Shown: positions 20,260-33,425, numbered from the stretch's first letter. The stretch is DNA of 64,000 nucleotides from Cenococcum geophilum 1.58 (GCA_001692895.1 KV748224.1:1-64000); one strand, 5' to 3'. Numbers and translations: made by a program. Notes: a model not told the origin generated them from the letters alone.

Positions 20260-20456
20260 TGTTGGTTACACAAGGGGATATCACGTAGCTACGGTTCGTA
20301 GATAGTATGATGATTGTTGTTCTTATCCCTTAATGAGGGAGGGCGAGGAGCTTAAGGCTCCTCGCCACGCTAGTGCCGCGGCGACACGTGACGGCAACTT
20401 GCCACACGTGACAGCAATATGCCTCATATGGTGACCACTTGCCTTTATTCCCAACA
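20260..20456 (-). repeat. 3' LTR of Copia-2
   Basis: 197 bp, identical in layout to 26148-26344. It contains a hairpin-forming GGCGAGGAGC..GCTCCTCGCC palindrome and a CACGTG word. Confidence 0.92.
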
Positions 20457-20672
20457 CTAGCAACTCTTCTTTTATAGTTGCCATCTATATATATATACCG
20501 CTTAACTAGCGGAATAAATATTAATCCTCCTTACTTACTATTGCCATTATAATATAAGTCTCGCTATCCTAAAATTTACCTCTTAGTATGTAGTGTTTTC
20601 TTGCTTATAAGTTATAGGTAGGTATCTTGTTTAGAAGACCGCTAAGGCGCTAGTAGTAAGTAAGCTAATAGC

Positions 20673-20699
20673 GATTTTCCATCCTGGGGATAGAAAATC
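20673..20699. repeat. 27-nt palindrome in Copia-2
   Basis: GATTTTCCATCCT-G-GGGATAGAAAATC. The same palindrome as at 5955, with about 70 bp of shared flanking sequence on the same strand, although Copia-2 codes on the opposite strand from Copia-1. Confidence 0.8.
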
Positions 20700-20759
20700 C
20701 TAATTAGCTAGGTTAAGTTAGGGTCTACAGAATATTATACTCCCCCTTTTAAAAAAGTC

Positions 20760-23700
20760 TTAGTAAGAGAATCTAACTAATTAAATAACTTTAACCGCTG
20801 GTTAAAGTTCCTAGATATCTTAAGGCCTTACGTAACTAAGAAATTTCTAAAAACTCCCTTTTAACCTAACCTTTAACTTATATATATAGAGTATTTATAT
20901 TAATAAACGTCTCTAGTGCCTTATTTAAGTTTACCTTTGTTATTATATCTGCTAGGTTATTTTAGCTATTAATTTATTAAATCTTAAAGAGTTTTTAACG
21001 CTTGTAGGATTACTAAAGTGCCATAATATCGATTATAAGGCGCTTCTCCTTTGTAGTACTAAGCTTAACTAAATACTTATAGAGGGAATATAAGTTGGTG
21101 TATATAATTATAGGGATAATAGAAAGTTTGAGTTAATCTATAATTATCTTTAAGGTAGTTCCAATTATAATTATTATATTAACTTCGCTAACTATTCTAT
21201 ATATCTCTAACGCCAAAATACTTTAGGTAACGCGCTTGCTCTTAGTTAAGCTCTAATAGATAAGATTACTATAGATTATAAAGTCATTCTCTCTAGTAAA
21301 TTCGTTTATAATAATAATCTTATATCCTAACTAGGAGCTAAAATCTTTATTATTTATAAATAATCTATTAATAAATATAAAGAGCTTAGCGGTAGGAAGA
21401 TTAATAGGCATATAGAGTAGTCCCCAATCAAAATAGTTTATTTGCTAGAAAAGACGTTTATTTAGGGCAAGAATATTATCCTTAGTTAGTTTCTAGTATT
21501 AGGCGGCAACGGAGAGATTAAATAAAGCCTTAGATTAATAAATAGAAGCAATATAAGCTCCGCGAGCGCGTTACTCCACATATCCTTACTTTAGGGAATT
21601 AATGTTAATAACGTCGATCTTCTAGCGTAAAGCAATAGAATCCTTATTTAGGGAGAGGATGCATCTATTAAAAAATAATAGTGTTATTAAATTAAGCTTT
21701 TCCTTTAGCTTTACTATAAGATTTATCTTTACTAGCTTATCCTCTTTAAGAGCTAAGAATTGGTCGTCTCCTAAGATAATTGTATTATTAGTTTATATGC
21801 TAATAATTCTAAACGGAGTTCCTATAGTTATAATAAGGAAGCAGGGATTAAATATAGATATAGTTATTAGAAGCTTCTCTTTATAGTACTTACTATAGGT
21901 AGCCCACTAGTAAGTTCCTACCTCTATAATTCTATATAATGGCTTAAGTATAACTATAATTGTATCTTTAGGATATTAGTAGCAAATTTGCCTTAGAAGG
22001 TGCGCTAATATTAAGCGCTAAAGATACGTTTCTAATTGGGTATAGGCCTAAGTAATATCTCGCAAATAGACCGCTATTCTATTCTTTATTAAGGAGGGAG
22101 CTAGTATAATAATAACTTATTAACTAGCTCGTTAAATTATAGGGGATTACGTAAGAATTATCTCCTTACTATTATTGTTATAACCTTAGATAATAAGCCT
22201 TAATTTCTTAAATAGGGCGTTAGTAGCCTTACCCTTAATCTTATTAACCATCCTTAACTTAAAGATGCGAACTTTATTAAATTTAGTAGGGTTATACTTC
22301 TTAAATTTAAAAACTCCTCTTATAATAAGACCGTTAATCTCCTACTTATTAAATGCTTAGAAAGGAGCTTTTAGGGTTATAATACGACCTTCCTTTTAGA
22401 GCTGTTTTGCGAGCTTAAAGTTAGCCTTCTCTTTAGCTGTTATAAAGGCTATTAATAACTTAACTCTNNTCTTAATNGCGGCAANAAATTNTTCTTTAAA
22501 ATTAATAAGATNTTGGCGATTTTNTAATCCNTTTAGGCGACCTCTACCGCGTTATAGTTATAGCATATCTACTATAATTATCTTAAAATTATAGTTACCT
22601 TCTAGAGCATGTTAATTATAGTTCTCCTCTAAAGTATCTTTTAGGGCATCCTATAAAGGCTTGGATTTGTTATCTTTATAGTAAGGCTTAATAACATTTA
22701 AATAAAATTAAGTGGGTCTGTAAGGCATTTAAATAGTATAAGTTTAACTATTAGTTACGATAAGTTAATATAGGCCTAACTATCCTCCCTTTTTACGTTA
22801 TACGCGTACCTTAGACTAGAGTAGTAGATTAAGCGTAGTTAAGGTGTTTAGGCCATTTCTTATTTCTAGTATATTATTAACCTAGCGTATAGCGTAGAGA
22901 TGTCGCACCTCCTTTATTGTCTTATAAATAGCCTCGGCTTATTATATAACAGAGGGAGATAGTAAAGAATTATTAGTTATTTAAGGGTAGGCGCTAAAAA
23001 CTAGTAACGTATGTATAAGTCTATCTAGGCCAGCGGAATTATTAATAGCTTTAACAGCTATTTACAAGGTAAGTTNTTCGCTAGCGTCNTTTAGTTTTAA
23101 AGAGATAATCTTATATACGCGGTATAATAGCGCGTAATATTATTCTACTTTTTTAATACTATTATATACCTTAACGGGGACTTCCTTAACCTTAATTACT
23201 ATTGCCTTTATCTATTATTGGATCTCTATAGATAAGAAGTTCTTTTCTATATTATAGACGATTTAGTTAGGGGGTCCTGGGTAGATGTTGATCTAGTGTG
23301 GTTAAGGGGTATCCTATGCGTTTTTAGCTGATATATCTTTTAGGAGACGCGCGGCTTAGGAGGAGGTTGAGAGGTTAATAACTCAGAGCACTAGCTTACT
23401 GCTAAGATATATAACATTAATAATAATATAGAAGTTAAAGTCGTAGTTATCCTTAAGGGTAAACTTAAATCGGCTAGGGGACTTTTGGTTCATTTAGTAG
23501 TAATAGTAGTACTTTATAAGATACTTAATTGCCTTAACCTTAACTTTATAGCCTACTTACTAAAGAACCCTAAGCAATTAATAAACGGATGGGTGGCTAA
23601 AATAACGGTATAGTTAACGTAACTCTAACTTAATTAGGTGGCTTTAAGTAACACTCTTTTCTAGTTAATAAAGGAGCAACTAGGGGTAACCCTACTTACG

Positions 23701-25780
23701 CATAATAGGCACCCAATTATCTCCTTAAATAAGTATATTCTTAAGGTTATTAAGCTTAACGCCTAATTTATCTATATCTCTAATGTAAAATAGAAATAGG
23801 GTGTTTATAGGAATAACGTGAAAAGTAATATACTCTAAGGGGGTTTAAACCCCAATTATACTAAGAGAGATTATAGTACCTTTGCTAAAACAAATTGTAT
23901 ATTAGCCTGCTGTTAATTAGTTAATCTAAATAGAGCTATTAAGCTGCTAGAGAGCTTAAACTTAAGGTTCTCCTACTATAGATACTCCTGTGGCTTTAGT
24001 ATCTAGTATAATACTATAGAAGACATTTACTAAGTACCTATTATTAAAGGAGAACGCGGAGCTCTCCTTTAGCTTATTAAAGATATTTAACTTTATAATA
24101 GAATAGAGCGTAGATTAGTTATTAAGAATAGTAATAGTTTATATGCTATCTACCTTACTATACTTAGTAAAGTATTAGTTAGGTAAGTAGTCCTTAATTT
24201 CTATATCTATAAGGAGCTGTTCTGTCTTATTAACCTTACCCTTAAGATCTTCTACGCCTTTATATTAAACTAGGAAGCTTTAAAAGTAGGTTATAGTAAC
24301 CTTACAATTTCCGACGTTTTTTATACTCTAATAGAACTTATTATATACCTCTTTTCGCTTATTAAGGGAGTGTCTAGTTAACTAGCAATTTAGCTTTCTA
24401 TAAATATAGCACTTTTTTTAGCAAGTACTTCGAAATAAACCTTTATAAGGGTCTCTATAATTACCTTATAGTTAACGTTAATTATACCCTCTTTTATATT
24501 CCCTACTACGGCCACCATATATTTAATCAGTCTAGTTATAATTATGTTAGTTAGGAATACTTAGTTAGGTAGGGTTTTTAGTATAGAACTATTAAGATTC
24601 TTATATTTATATTATAGTACCTACGGCGGAGCGTAGCTTAGTATATACTCCTTTAAACGTGTCCGCAGGTTTATATAGCGCTAAGTTATACTTAGGGACG
24701 CTATAGCATGCTAAGATAACCTAGTCCCTTAGGCTATTCTTATTTTAGTAAGTTTAATAAGTCCGTATTAGATTTTCTAGAGTTTATTAAAGAGTAGTTA
24801 AAGGCACTCTAAATAAGTCTTTATTAGGTTAGAAGCAATAACTCTTTAGAATATAGTCTCTCGCTATTTAGATATATAAAGTTAGCGATTCTTATTAGTC
24901 TTAAAGTGGGCTTTAGTAAGCTAAAGCATTATATTAAAGCTATAGTTTTTACCCGTAATATAGTCGTAATAGAATATTACTACCTGTTTTTTTTAATATA
25001 ATAGAGAAAGCGTGGTGGTACTGGTGGTATTAAATTTTAACCTTATTGCAACAGTTATAGAAGACCTATAGTTTTACTCCAAGCATATTATATAATTCTC
25101 CTTTAAACCTCTTCTTTTTGTCTAAATATACCTTTATTAGATTCGTAACTTCTTATAGTAGAGGGTTACCGGTTAGCTAAAGTAGAGGAGCTAAAGGCGG
25201 CGGAGGTGGAGGAGGAGTACTTTTAGGTAGGAGAGCACCTCTAGATGGGAGAGTACCTCTAGGTAGGAGAGTAGTGTTTTAGGGGTTTTGTTCTAAATTA
25301 AAGTTACCTTTTAAAGAATATAGGTTAGTTCTAGGCTCTTGTAGTTAACATATAATCTTAGCTTCTGTCTATACTAGTTCTTCTATACTAGTAATAACGG
25401 CCTAAATATTACTAGTAATTAGGTTACCGTTCTTAGTAACGTATACCCTATTCCTATAGAGAAAGTCTTAAAAATCCTAAATAATATTAATATTACTAAG
25501 TGCCTAGGTGTTAGCGGTCCATCCTATAAAATCCTCCTTAAAATATTCCCATAGCTGTAAATTGGCGTAGTGTCTACTTTAGTAAAATATAATACGGTAT
25601 AAGAGAAAGCCGTTAACTTATTTTACGGTATAAGTTATTATATTAAAGGTAAATTCGTCCTAATTTTTATTAATAAGTTTCGCGTATAAAGCTACCCCTA
25701 GTGGTAAAGAGTCTTTCTAGTCGTTTAAAGTAGGCGTAGCTATATTTTTAGAGGGAGGGAAGTGTTATTAGTATAGGGAT
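20760..25780 (-). pseudogene. Copia-2 gag-pol, RIP-broken
   Basis: Read on the minus strand. The gag zinc knuckle lies at about 24430-24390 (KKCYIYRKLNC, with a Cys to Tyr change). The integrase zinc end and core are at about 23520-23300 (CHYC, SRFKFTLKDNYDFN, then INVIYL, where the catalytic Asp has become Asn). The reverse transcriptase begins near 22310 (KFKKYNPTKFNKVRIFKLRMVNKIK region). RNase H lies toward 21000. Asp to Asn and Gln to stop changes are all G-to-A or C-to-T on one strand. Several ambiguous bases lie at 22468-22531. Confidence 0.75.
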
Positions 25781-26147
25781 TATCATCTAGTACGTGTTCG
25801 TGATATATATTTGTCATTTAGTACGCGTTTGTCGTTTAGTACGCGTTTAGACGTATATTTACGATTATAGGGCTTAAGACTAGTTCTAGCCTTAAATCGC
25901 GAAGACTTATAAAGCATGTTATTCTACGTAATAAACGCAAGAATTTATAATCTTAGAAAGGCTTAGGACTAGTTCTGGCCTTTAAATCCTTAGATTTGTA
26001 GAAGAGTTCTATTTAAGGTTTAGGACCAGTTCTAACCTTAAAAGACAGCTCCCTTTAGCACGAGTAGCACTAGTACAGTAGCTTATCTCTTCTTAGTGGA
26101 ATACCTAGCTGCTCTATAGTATAACAGTAAAGTTAACTACTAATTAG

Positions 26148-26344
26148 TGTTGGTTATATAAGGGGATATTATATAGCTACGGTTCGTAGATAGTATAATA
26201 ATTATTATTCTTATCCCTTAATAAGGGAGGGCGAGGAGCTTAAGGCTCCTCGCCACGCTAGTGCCGCGGCGATACGTAACGGCAACTTGCTATACATGAC
26301 GGCAATATGCCTTATATAGTGACCACTTGCCTTTATTCCCAACA
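26148..26344 (-). repeat. 5' LTR of Copia-2
   Basis: 197-bp partner of 20260-20456. It differs from that copy almost only by transitions. Confidence 0.92.
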
Positions 26345-28483
26345 CTTACTTATACTATACTATAAGCGCCTTATTATTCTATTTAACTTATATAGCTAGT
26401 ATCTAAAACTGCGTTATATAATTAATTGCTAAGGTCTATTATATTAAATTTTAAAGCTTTCTTTCTACTATAGTAGTTGCCTCTAGATCTCTAAATATTT
26501 AAGTTAGGTATTTTATAAATCTATTTTAGCTTATAAATATATATTATACTTCTTAGTTAATAGTTACCATTCTATTTTCTTATACCTCCGTAAGGTAAGG
26601 CTTAAACTACTTAAATACTCTTCCTGTTAGTAATAATTCTATATATACTACCTAGTCTATAGGTATTACTAGTTTTGCCCCTTTATATATAACCTTAAAG
26701 TGTATCTATATTAAAAAAATTTAAGTCCCAACCCCCCACCTAAGAATCGCTTAATAGATAGTAGCTTAATCTTAACTACTCTAATCCCATTAATCCTTTC
26801 TTTAAATATCCTATTATTATCTATTAATTAATTAACTATTTTCTATAGCTGCCTAACCGTAACTAGCTACAAGTCAGTATTTACTATACTAATATTATTA
26901 CCTAATCTTAAAGTAGTTGCTGCTGTTAATAGTATTATAACTAGTGCTTTTAGTAGTATATTATTTAACTTTCTTTTACTATATATAATAAAGCCTTATA
27001 GTAGGAACTACGATAGACTTATTAATGGGCTGGGTATATAGGTAAATGAAAAGTTAATAACGTAATAATAATTAATGGAGTGGTTGCCTAATAGATTAAC
27101 TCTAATTATATTCTAAGATTTACTATAAAGGAGAGAACTATCTAGGTAGGGACTGTGGTCCTTTAAATACACAACCATACTCCTAAAAAATCCCCTTTAT
27201 ACGTAAGGTACGTGTTATACGTATTATATATATATTCCCTTTATATACTATATATACTGCGTATAACATTATATAACTTTAGTTACTATTTCTTATTATA
27301 TAGCTCTATTAGTTCTATCTTAGACTATACCTAAATTAACTAACTAGCTCCTTTTAACTCTTCTCTTAGTAGTTATAATATTATACTTAAAGCGTCCGTA
27401 ATACTATCTCCCTTTTTTTTATCTTCGTCCTTAAAGATTTTAAATATCTTTAAGTTATTTACTAGAGGTATAATATCTGTCTAATTAATTTAGTTAATAT
27501 TATTACTTATTATACCTAAAGTTCCTTCCTCTTTATAGGCGCAACGTCGTGCTCGTACTGTTACTGTAATATTATCTCTTAGTAAGATTATACCGTCTTC
27601 ATATTCTTACTGTTTAAAAAAGGGGTTAGTTTATATTGCGTTAGTAAGCCTATTCTTATAATAACCGTTCTCTTACTTAGAGTACACTAAAGTAAATATT
27701 CGTTTATCCTATAATATTCGCTCTATCTCTAATACTAAATATATATAACCTATTACTCTTAATAGTCAACTAGTTCCTTAACTAATTTATTTTAGGGTTT
27801 TGTATTTAATCTGCTGCTATATAGCTAGATAGTAAACTATCTTAAGCCCTTGCTAAATTGGAACATTCTTATAATATGGAGTAGAAGGCTCTTAAAGCCT
27901 ATATCGCGGCATCCGCTTAGTTACTCCGTCTTAAAAAGGGTTGTAAAAAGGTCCGTTTTAAAAAGTAAAAACTTATAAAATAAGGTTTATAGGAACTTGG
28001 TGATAAAAGAACGAATTTTTATTTATTTAAGAAGGAAATAGATTTAAGTAGTTTAACAACTACTCTTCTTAGGTCCCCCTTAGGTAACTTATTTTTTAAT
28101 AATCCTTTTTTATTAATGCTGCCTAACCTAATTTCTTCTAATACTCCTATACCTTTCCTATAGCATTCTTTAAATTCTCTAATAGTTCCTAAGTAGTCTT
28201 ATTATAGCCTATCTACTTAACCTTATACTATATTTTATTATTAATGTCCTTATAGTTAATAATCTTTAAAACTTATTATTCGTCTTCCTTTTATCCTCTA
28301 TACGTATCTACCTTGTAAATTAATAGCTTAATATTTCTATATGCTGGTTTTAGCATTACAATATACTATATAGGGTAGATCTTAATTTTAGCTAGTAGGT
28401 TTAACTTAAACGTAACTAGTAAAATCCTTTATATAATTTTAAAAGGTCCTAGTTTAACATGGTCCAATTTCTTACTTAGCTAT

Positions 28484-28650
28484 TATTGGTCACACAGGGT
28501 GACTTACCAATAACAACTACTCGAGTAGGGTTACAGTGATGTTGGTTGATAAAGCTTATTGATTAGAATGAGGAAGGGCAAGGAACGTAAGGCTCCTCGC
28601 CACGCTAGTGCCGCGGCGATACGTAATAGCAACTTGCCTCATTCCCGACA
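28484..28650 (-). repeat. 3' LTR of Copia-3
   Basis: 167-bp copy of 36981-37147. It carries the GGCAAGGAAC..GCTCCTCGCC imperfect palindrome. Confidence 0.9.
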
Positions 28651-28864
28651 CTAGCAACTCTTCTTTTGTAGTTGCCATCTATAGAAAAATACTGCTTAAC
28701 TATCGTAACAAATATAAATCCTCCTTACTTACTATTGCCATTGTAATATAAGTCTCGCTATCCTAAAATTTGCCTCTTAGCATATAGCTCTCTTGCTTAG
28801 GAGTTATAGGTAGGTATTTTATTCGGAGGGCCGCTAAGGCGCTAGTAGTAAGCGAGCTAATAGC

Positions 28865-28891
28865 GATTTTTCATCCCGGGGATGAAAAATC
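28865..28891. repeat. Perfect 27-nt palindrome in Copia-3
   Basis: GATTTTTCATCCC-G-GGGATGAAAAATC, 13-bp arms with no mismatch, at the same place as in Copia-2. Confidence 0.85.
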
Positions 28892-31197
28892 CTAATTGGC
28901 TAGGTTAAGTCAGGGTCTATAGAATATTATACTCCAAAAAGTCTTAGTAAGAGAATCTAACTAATTAGATAACTTTAACCGCCGGTCGAAGTTCCTGGAT
29001 ATCTCAAGACCTTATATAACTAAGAAATTTCTAGGGACTTCCTTTTAACCTAACCTTTAACTTATATATATAGAGTATTTATATTAACAAACGTCTCTAG
29101 TACCTTATTTGGGTTCACCTTTATTATCATATTTACCGGGTTATCTTAGTTATTAATTCATTAAATCTTAAAGAGTTTTTAACGCTTATAGGATTGCTAA
29201 AGTGCCATAATATTAATTATAAGGCGCTTCTCCTTTATAATACTAAGCTTAACTAAATACTTATAGAGGGAATATAAGTCGGTGTATATAATTATAGGGA
29301 TAACGGAAAGTTCGAGTTAATCTATAATTATCTTTAGGGTAGTTCTAATTGTAATTGCTATATTAACTCCACTAACTATTCTATATATCTTTAACGCTAA
29401 AACACTTTAGGTAACGCGCTTGCTCTTAGTTAAGCTCTAATAGATAAGATTACTATAAATTATAAAGTCATTCTCTCTAGTAAATTCGTTTGCGATAATA
29501 ATCTTATATCCTAACTAGGAGCTAAAATCTTTATTATTTATAAACGATCTATTAACAAATATAAAGAGCTTAGCGGTAAAAAGATTAATAGGCATATAGA
29601 GTAGTCCCCAATTAAGATAGTTCATTTACTAAAAAAGACGCTTATTTAAGGCAAGGATATCGTCCTTAGTTAGTTCCTAGTGTTAGGCGGCAACAGAGAA
29701 ATTAAATAAAGCCTTAGGTTAATAAATAGAAGCAATATAAGCTCTATAAGCGCGTTACTCCACGTATCCTTACTTTAGAGAATTAGCGTTAATAACGTTA
29801 ATCTTCTTACCTTAACCCTTCTAGCGTAAAGCAATAGAATTCTCATTTAGGGAGAGAATGCATCCATTAAAAAGTAATAGTATTATTAAATTAAGCTTTT
29901 CCTTCGGCTTTACTATAAGATTTACCTTTACTAGCTTATCCTCTTTAAGAGCTAAGAATTAGTCATCTCCTAAGATAATTATATTATTAGTTTATATATT
30001 AACAATTCTAAATAGGGTTCCTATAGTTATAATAAGGAAGCAGGGATTAAATATAGAAGTAGTTATTAAAAGCTTCTCTTTATAGTGCTTGCTATAGGTA
30101 GCCCACTAATAAGTTCCTGCCTCTATAATTCCATACAATAGCTTAAGTATAACTATAATCGTATCTTTAGGATACTAGTGGCGAATTTGCTCTAGAAGGT
30201 ATGCCAATATTAAGCGCTAAAGGTGCGTCTCTAATTAGGTGTAGGCTTAAGTAATATCTCGCAAATAAACCGCCATTTTATTCTTTATTAAGGAGGGAGC
30301 TAATATAATAATAACTCGCTAACTAGCTTGTTAAATCGTAGGAGATTATATAAGAATTATCTCTTTACCATTATTATTATAACCTTAGATAATAAGCCTT
30401 AATTTCTTAAATAGGGCGTTAGTAGCTTTACCCTTAATCTTATTAACCATCCTTAACTTAAAGATGCGAACTTTATTAAACTTAGTAGGGTTATACTTCT
30501 TAAATTTAAAAACTCCTCTTATAATAAGACCATCAATCTCCTACTTATTAGATGCTTAGAAAGGAGCTCCTAAAGTTATAATACNACCTTCCTTTTAGAG
30601 CTNTTTTGCGAGTTTAAAGTTAGCCTTCTCCTTAGCTGTCATAAAGGCCATTAATAGCTTAACTCTATTCTTAATAGCGGCAACAAATTGCTCTTTAAAA
30701 TTAATAAGATATTAGTAATTTTATAATCCCTTTAGGCGACCTCTACCGCGTTATAGTTACGGCGCATCTACTATAATTATATTAGAATTGTAGTCGCCTT
30801 CTAGAGTACGTTAATCGTAGTTCTCCTCTAGGGCCTCTTTTAGGGCATCCTACAAAGGCTTAAAACTATTATCTTTATAGTAAGGCTTAATAACAGTTAA
30901 ACGGAATTAAGTAGGTCTGTAAGGCATCTAAATAGTATAAGTTTAACTATCTATTATAATGAGTTAATATAGGCCTAACCACCCTCCCTTTTTATGCTAT
31001 ACGCGTACCTTAGACTAGAGTAGTAGATCAAGCATAGTTAAAGTGTTTGGGCCATTTCTTATTCCTAGTACATTATTAACCTAGCGTATAGCGTAGAGAC
31101 GTCGCACCTCCTTCGTTGCCTTATAAATAGCCTTAGCTCATTATATCGGGAAAATATTCGCAGGATGAGATTCAAGTAGACTTTGTGTAGCGCGTTT

Positions 31198-31440
31198 CGC
31201 GTAATTGACATGCAATTTGACTAACTTGACACGTAATTAACCAACTTAACACGCAATTGACCAACTTAATATGCAATTTAACTAACTTAATACGCAATTA
31301 ACCAACTTGACATGCAATTTAACTAACTTAATACGCAATTAACTAACTTGATAACTTTAAAAGCTAACTGCATATTCCTTGACACGCAGTTAACCTATTT
31401 AATAACTTTAAAAGCTAACTGTATATTCCTTAACATGCAA
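31198..31440. repeat. 21-bp and 46-bp tandem repeats
   Basis: About seven copies of a 21-bp unit (AACTTAATACGCAATTAACCA and variants) at 31198-31350. Two copies of a longer unit containing AACTTTAAAAGCTAACTG and ATATTCCTT follow. Confidence 0.75.
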
Positions 31441-31500
31441 TTAAGGTAAAGCTATATACTAATTACGTAATCTTATATAATCTTATATAGTCTTATTACT

Positions 31501-32400
31501 TAGAGGCTCTGCACAAGGCTCTGCACAAGGCTCTACACGAAGCTCTACACGAAGCTCTACACGAAGCTCTACACGAGGCTCTGCACAAGGCTCTACACGA
31601 AGCTCTACACGAAGCTCTACACGAAGCTCTACACGAAGCTCTACGTACAGAGGCTCTGCACGAGGCTCTGCGCGAAGCTCTGCGTACGGAGGCTCTGCAC
31701 GAAGCTCTACGTAGAGGCTCTGCACGAAGCTCTGCGCGAGGCTCTGCGTACGGAGGCTCTGCACGAAGCTCTACGTAGAGGCTCTGCACGAGGCTCTGCG
31801 CGAGGCTCTGCGTACGGAGGCTCTGCACGAAGCTCTGCACGAAGCTCTGCACGAAGCTCTGCACGAAGCTCTGCACGAAGCTCTGCACGAAGCTCTGCAC
31901 GAAGCTCTGCACGAAGCTCTGCACGAAGCTCTGCACGAAGCTCTGCACGAAGCTCTGCACGAAGCTCTGCACGAAGCTCTGCACGAAGCTCTGCACGAAG
32001 CTCTGCACGAGCTCTGCACGAAGCTCTGCACGAAGCTCTGCACGAAGCTCTACGTACAGAGGCTCTGCATGAGGCTCTGCGCGGAAGCTCTGCGTACGGA
32101 GCTCTGCACGAAGCTCTACGTAGAGGCTCTGCACGAGGCTCTACGCGAGGCTCTGCGTACGGAGGCTCTGCACGAAGCTCTGCACGAGGCTCTGCACGAG
32201 GCTCTGCACGAGGCTCTGCGCGAAGCTCTGCGTACGGGAGGCTCTACACGAAGCTCTGCACGAGGCTCTGCGCGAAGCTCTGCATACGGAGGCTCTACAC
32301 GAAGCTCTACACGAAGCTCTATACGAAGCTCTACGTACAGAGCTCTGCACAAGGCTCTGCGCGAAGCTCTGCGTACGGAGGCCTCTACACGAAGCTCTGC
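31501..32400. repeat. 12-bp minisatellite, unit GCTCTGCACGAA
   Basis: About 75 tandem copies. The block 31815-32050 is nearly pure, and the flanking blocks mix variants (GCTCTACACGAA, GCTCTGCGCGAA, GCTCTGCGTACGGAG). All frames stay open on both strands, giving artificial Arg-Ala-Ser-Cys, Val-Gln-Ser-Phe and Glu-Ala-Leu-His repeats. It is the reverse complement, within about one base, of the minisatellite at 6946-7510. Confidence 0.95.
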
Positions 32401-32520
32401 ATCGGGTCCCCGCTATATTCCCGATAGCGTTCTACACGTGTCTCTGCCTATGTAGCCGCCTTATTTTTTACCCTTCCTTCCCTCCTTACATCCTCCCTAC
32501 CTAGGGAGGCCACTAGAACG

Positions 32521-33000
32521 GCAGCCAGCAGAGGACCGTTGCTAGAACTAGATGACTATCGCTAGAACCAGACGACCGTCGCTAGAACCAGACGACCGTT
32601 ACTAGAACCAGACGACCGTCGCCGTCGCCAGACGACCGTCGCCAGAACCAGACAATCGTCGTTAGAGCCAGACGACTATCGCCAGAAGCTAGACAACTGT
32701 CGCTAGAACCAGACGACCGTCGCCAGAACCAGACGACCGTCGCCTAGACCAGACGACCGTCTCCAGAGTCAGACGACTATCGCCAAAACCAGACGCCGTC
32801 GCCAGAGCCCAGACGACCGTCGCTAGAACCAGACAACCGTCGCAGAACTAGACGACCGTCGCTAGAACTAGACAACCGTCGCCAGAACCAGACGACCGTT
32901 ACCAGAGCCAGACGACCGTTACCAGAGCCAGACGACCGTTACCAGAACTAGACGACCGTCGCTAGAACCAGACGACCGTCGCCAGAACCAGACGACAACG
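32521..33000. repeat. 20-bp minisatellite, unit GCTAGAACCAGACGACCGTC
   Basis: About 23 tandem copies with scattered substitutions and small length variants. GC-rich, and unrelated to the neighbouring arrays. Confidence 0.92.
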
Positions 33001-33052
33001 ACTAGCCAGCGAACACTATAAACGATTCGATTAATTGATCGAATTAAGGTAG

Positions 33053-33425
33053 CACAGACAGGTAGGTATAAACAGGGAGATGCTGACGGGTAGACAGGTA
33101 GGCAGATACAGACAGGTAAGTAGATGCAGACAGGCAAGCAGATGCAGATAGGTAGGCAGATGCTGACGGGTAGGCAGATATAGACAGGTAGGCAGATGCA
33201 AACAGGTAGGCGATGCAGACAGGTAGGCGATACAGATAGGTAGGCAATGCAGACAGGTAGGCAATGCAGGCAGGTAGGCAATGCAGACAGGTAGGCAATG
33301 CAGACAGGTAGGCAATGCAGATAGGTAGGTAATGCAGACAGGTAGGCAATGTAGATAGGTAGGCAATGCAGACAGGTAGGCGATGCAGGCAGGTAGGTAG
33401 ATAGGCAGGTAGGTAAGTCAATAGG
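33053..33425. repeat. 17-18-bp minisatellite, unit GCAATGCAGACAGGTAG
   Basis: About 21 tandem copies. Units are 18 bp (GCAGATGCAGACAGGTAG) on the left and 17 bp on the right. The Cys/Leu/Tyr-rich minus-strand frames across it are products of the repeat. Confidence 0.92.

Larger units (their letters stand above)
20260..26344 (-). mobile_element. Copia LTR retrotransposon (Copia-2), nested in Gypsy-A gag
   Basis: A 6085-bp element with 197-bp LTRs (20260-20456 and 26148-26344) that start TGTTGG and end CCAACA. It is flanked by CTTAC on both sides (20255-20259, 26345-26349). The empty site is present at about 42390 in the Gypsy-B copy, with a single CTTAC. Coding is on the minus strand, so the right LTR is the 5' LTR. 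The sequence next to it reads CTAATTAGTAGTTAAC, the same primer-binding-site type as Copia-1. It is a close relative of Copia-3. Confidence 0.93.
19380..26990 (-). pseudogene. Gypsy-A gag, RIP-broken and split by a Copia element
   Basis: Minus-strand reading resembles fungal Gypsy gag. From the N-terminus: TAATTLRLGNNISI (about 26940-26900), SIKRFLGGGLGLKFF (about 26740), FKPYLTEV and FIKYLTQIFRDLE (about 26520-26480). The gene then continues on the far side of the Copia at 20259 downward with the LR-LIN-IKINNRIY block. Stop codons replace Gln/Trp. A capsid-like, non-enzymatic role is known for the family. Confidence 0.65.
19031..27176 (-). mobile_element. Partial Gypsy element (Gypsy-A), 5' end and gag only, interrupted by a Copia
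   Basis: About 1.7 kb of sequence (27176 down to 26345, then 20259 down to about 19380) matches 43246 down to 41510 from its first base. On the minus strand it encodes gag. The copy is cut by the Copia element 20260-26344 and ends in low-complexity DNA at about 19035, so protease and pol are missing. Its 5' edge (TTGTGTATTTAAA at 27165-27176) touches the 3' end of Gypsy-B. The two are therefore head to tail, as after recombination between LTRs with one shared LTR. Confidence 0.6.

Noticed and set aside
31483..32455. Several long frames rich in Arg-Ala-Ser-Cys, Val-Gln-Ser-Phe or Glu-Ala-Leu-His
   Set aside because: Same cause, across the GCTCTGCACGAA array. No start context, no composition expected of a gene.
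32919..33421. Cys/Leu/Tyr-rich minus-strand frames of 111-125 codons
   Set aside because: They translate the 17-18-bp minisatellite and have no non-repetitive part.
31501..33425. CRISPR-like array
   Set aside because: The units are contiguous minisatellites without spacers, in a eukaryotic genome.
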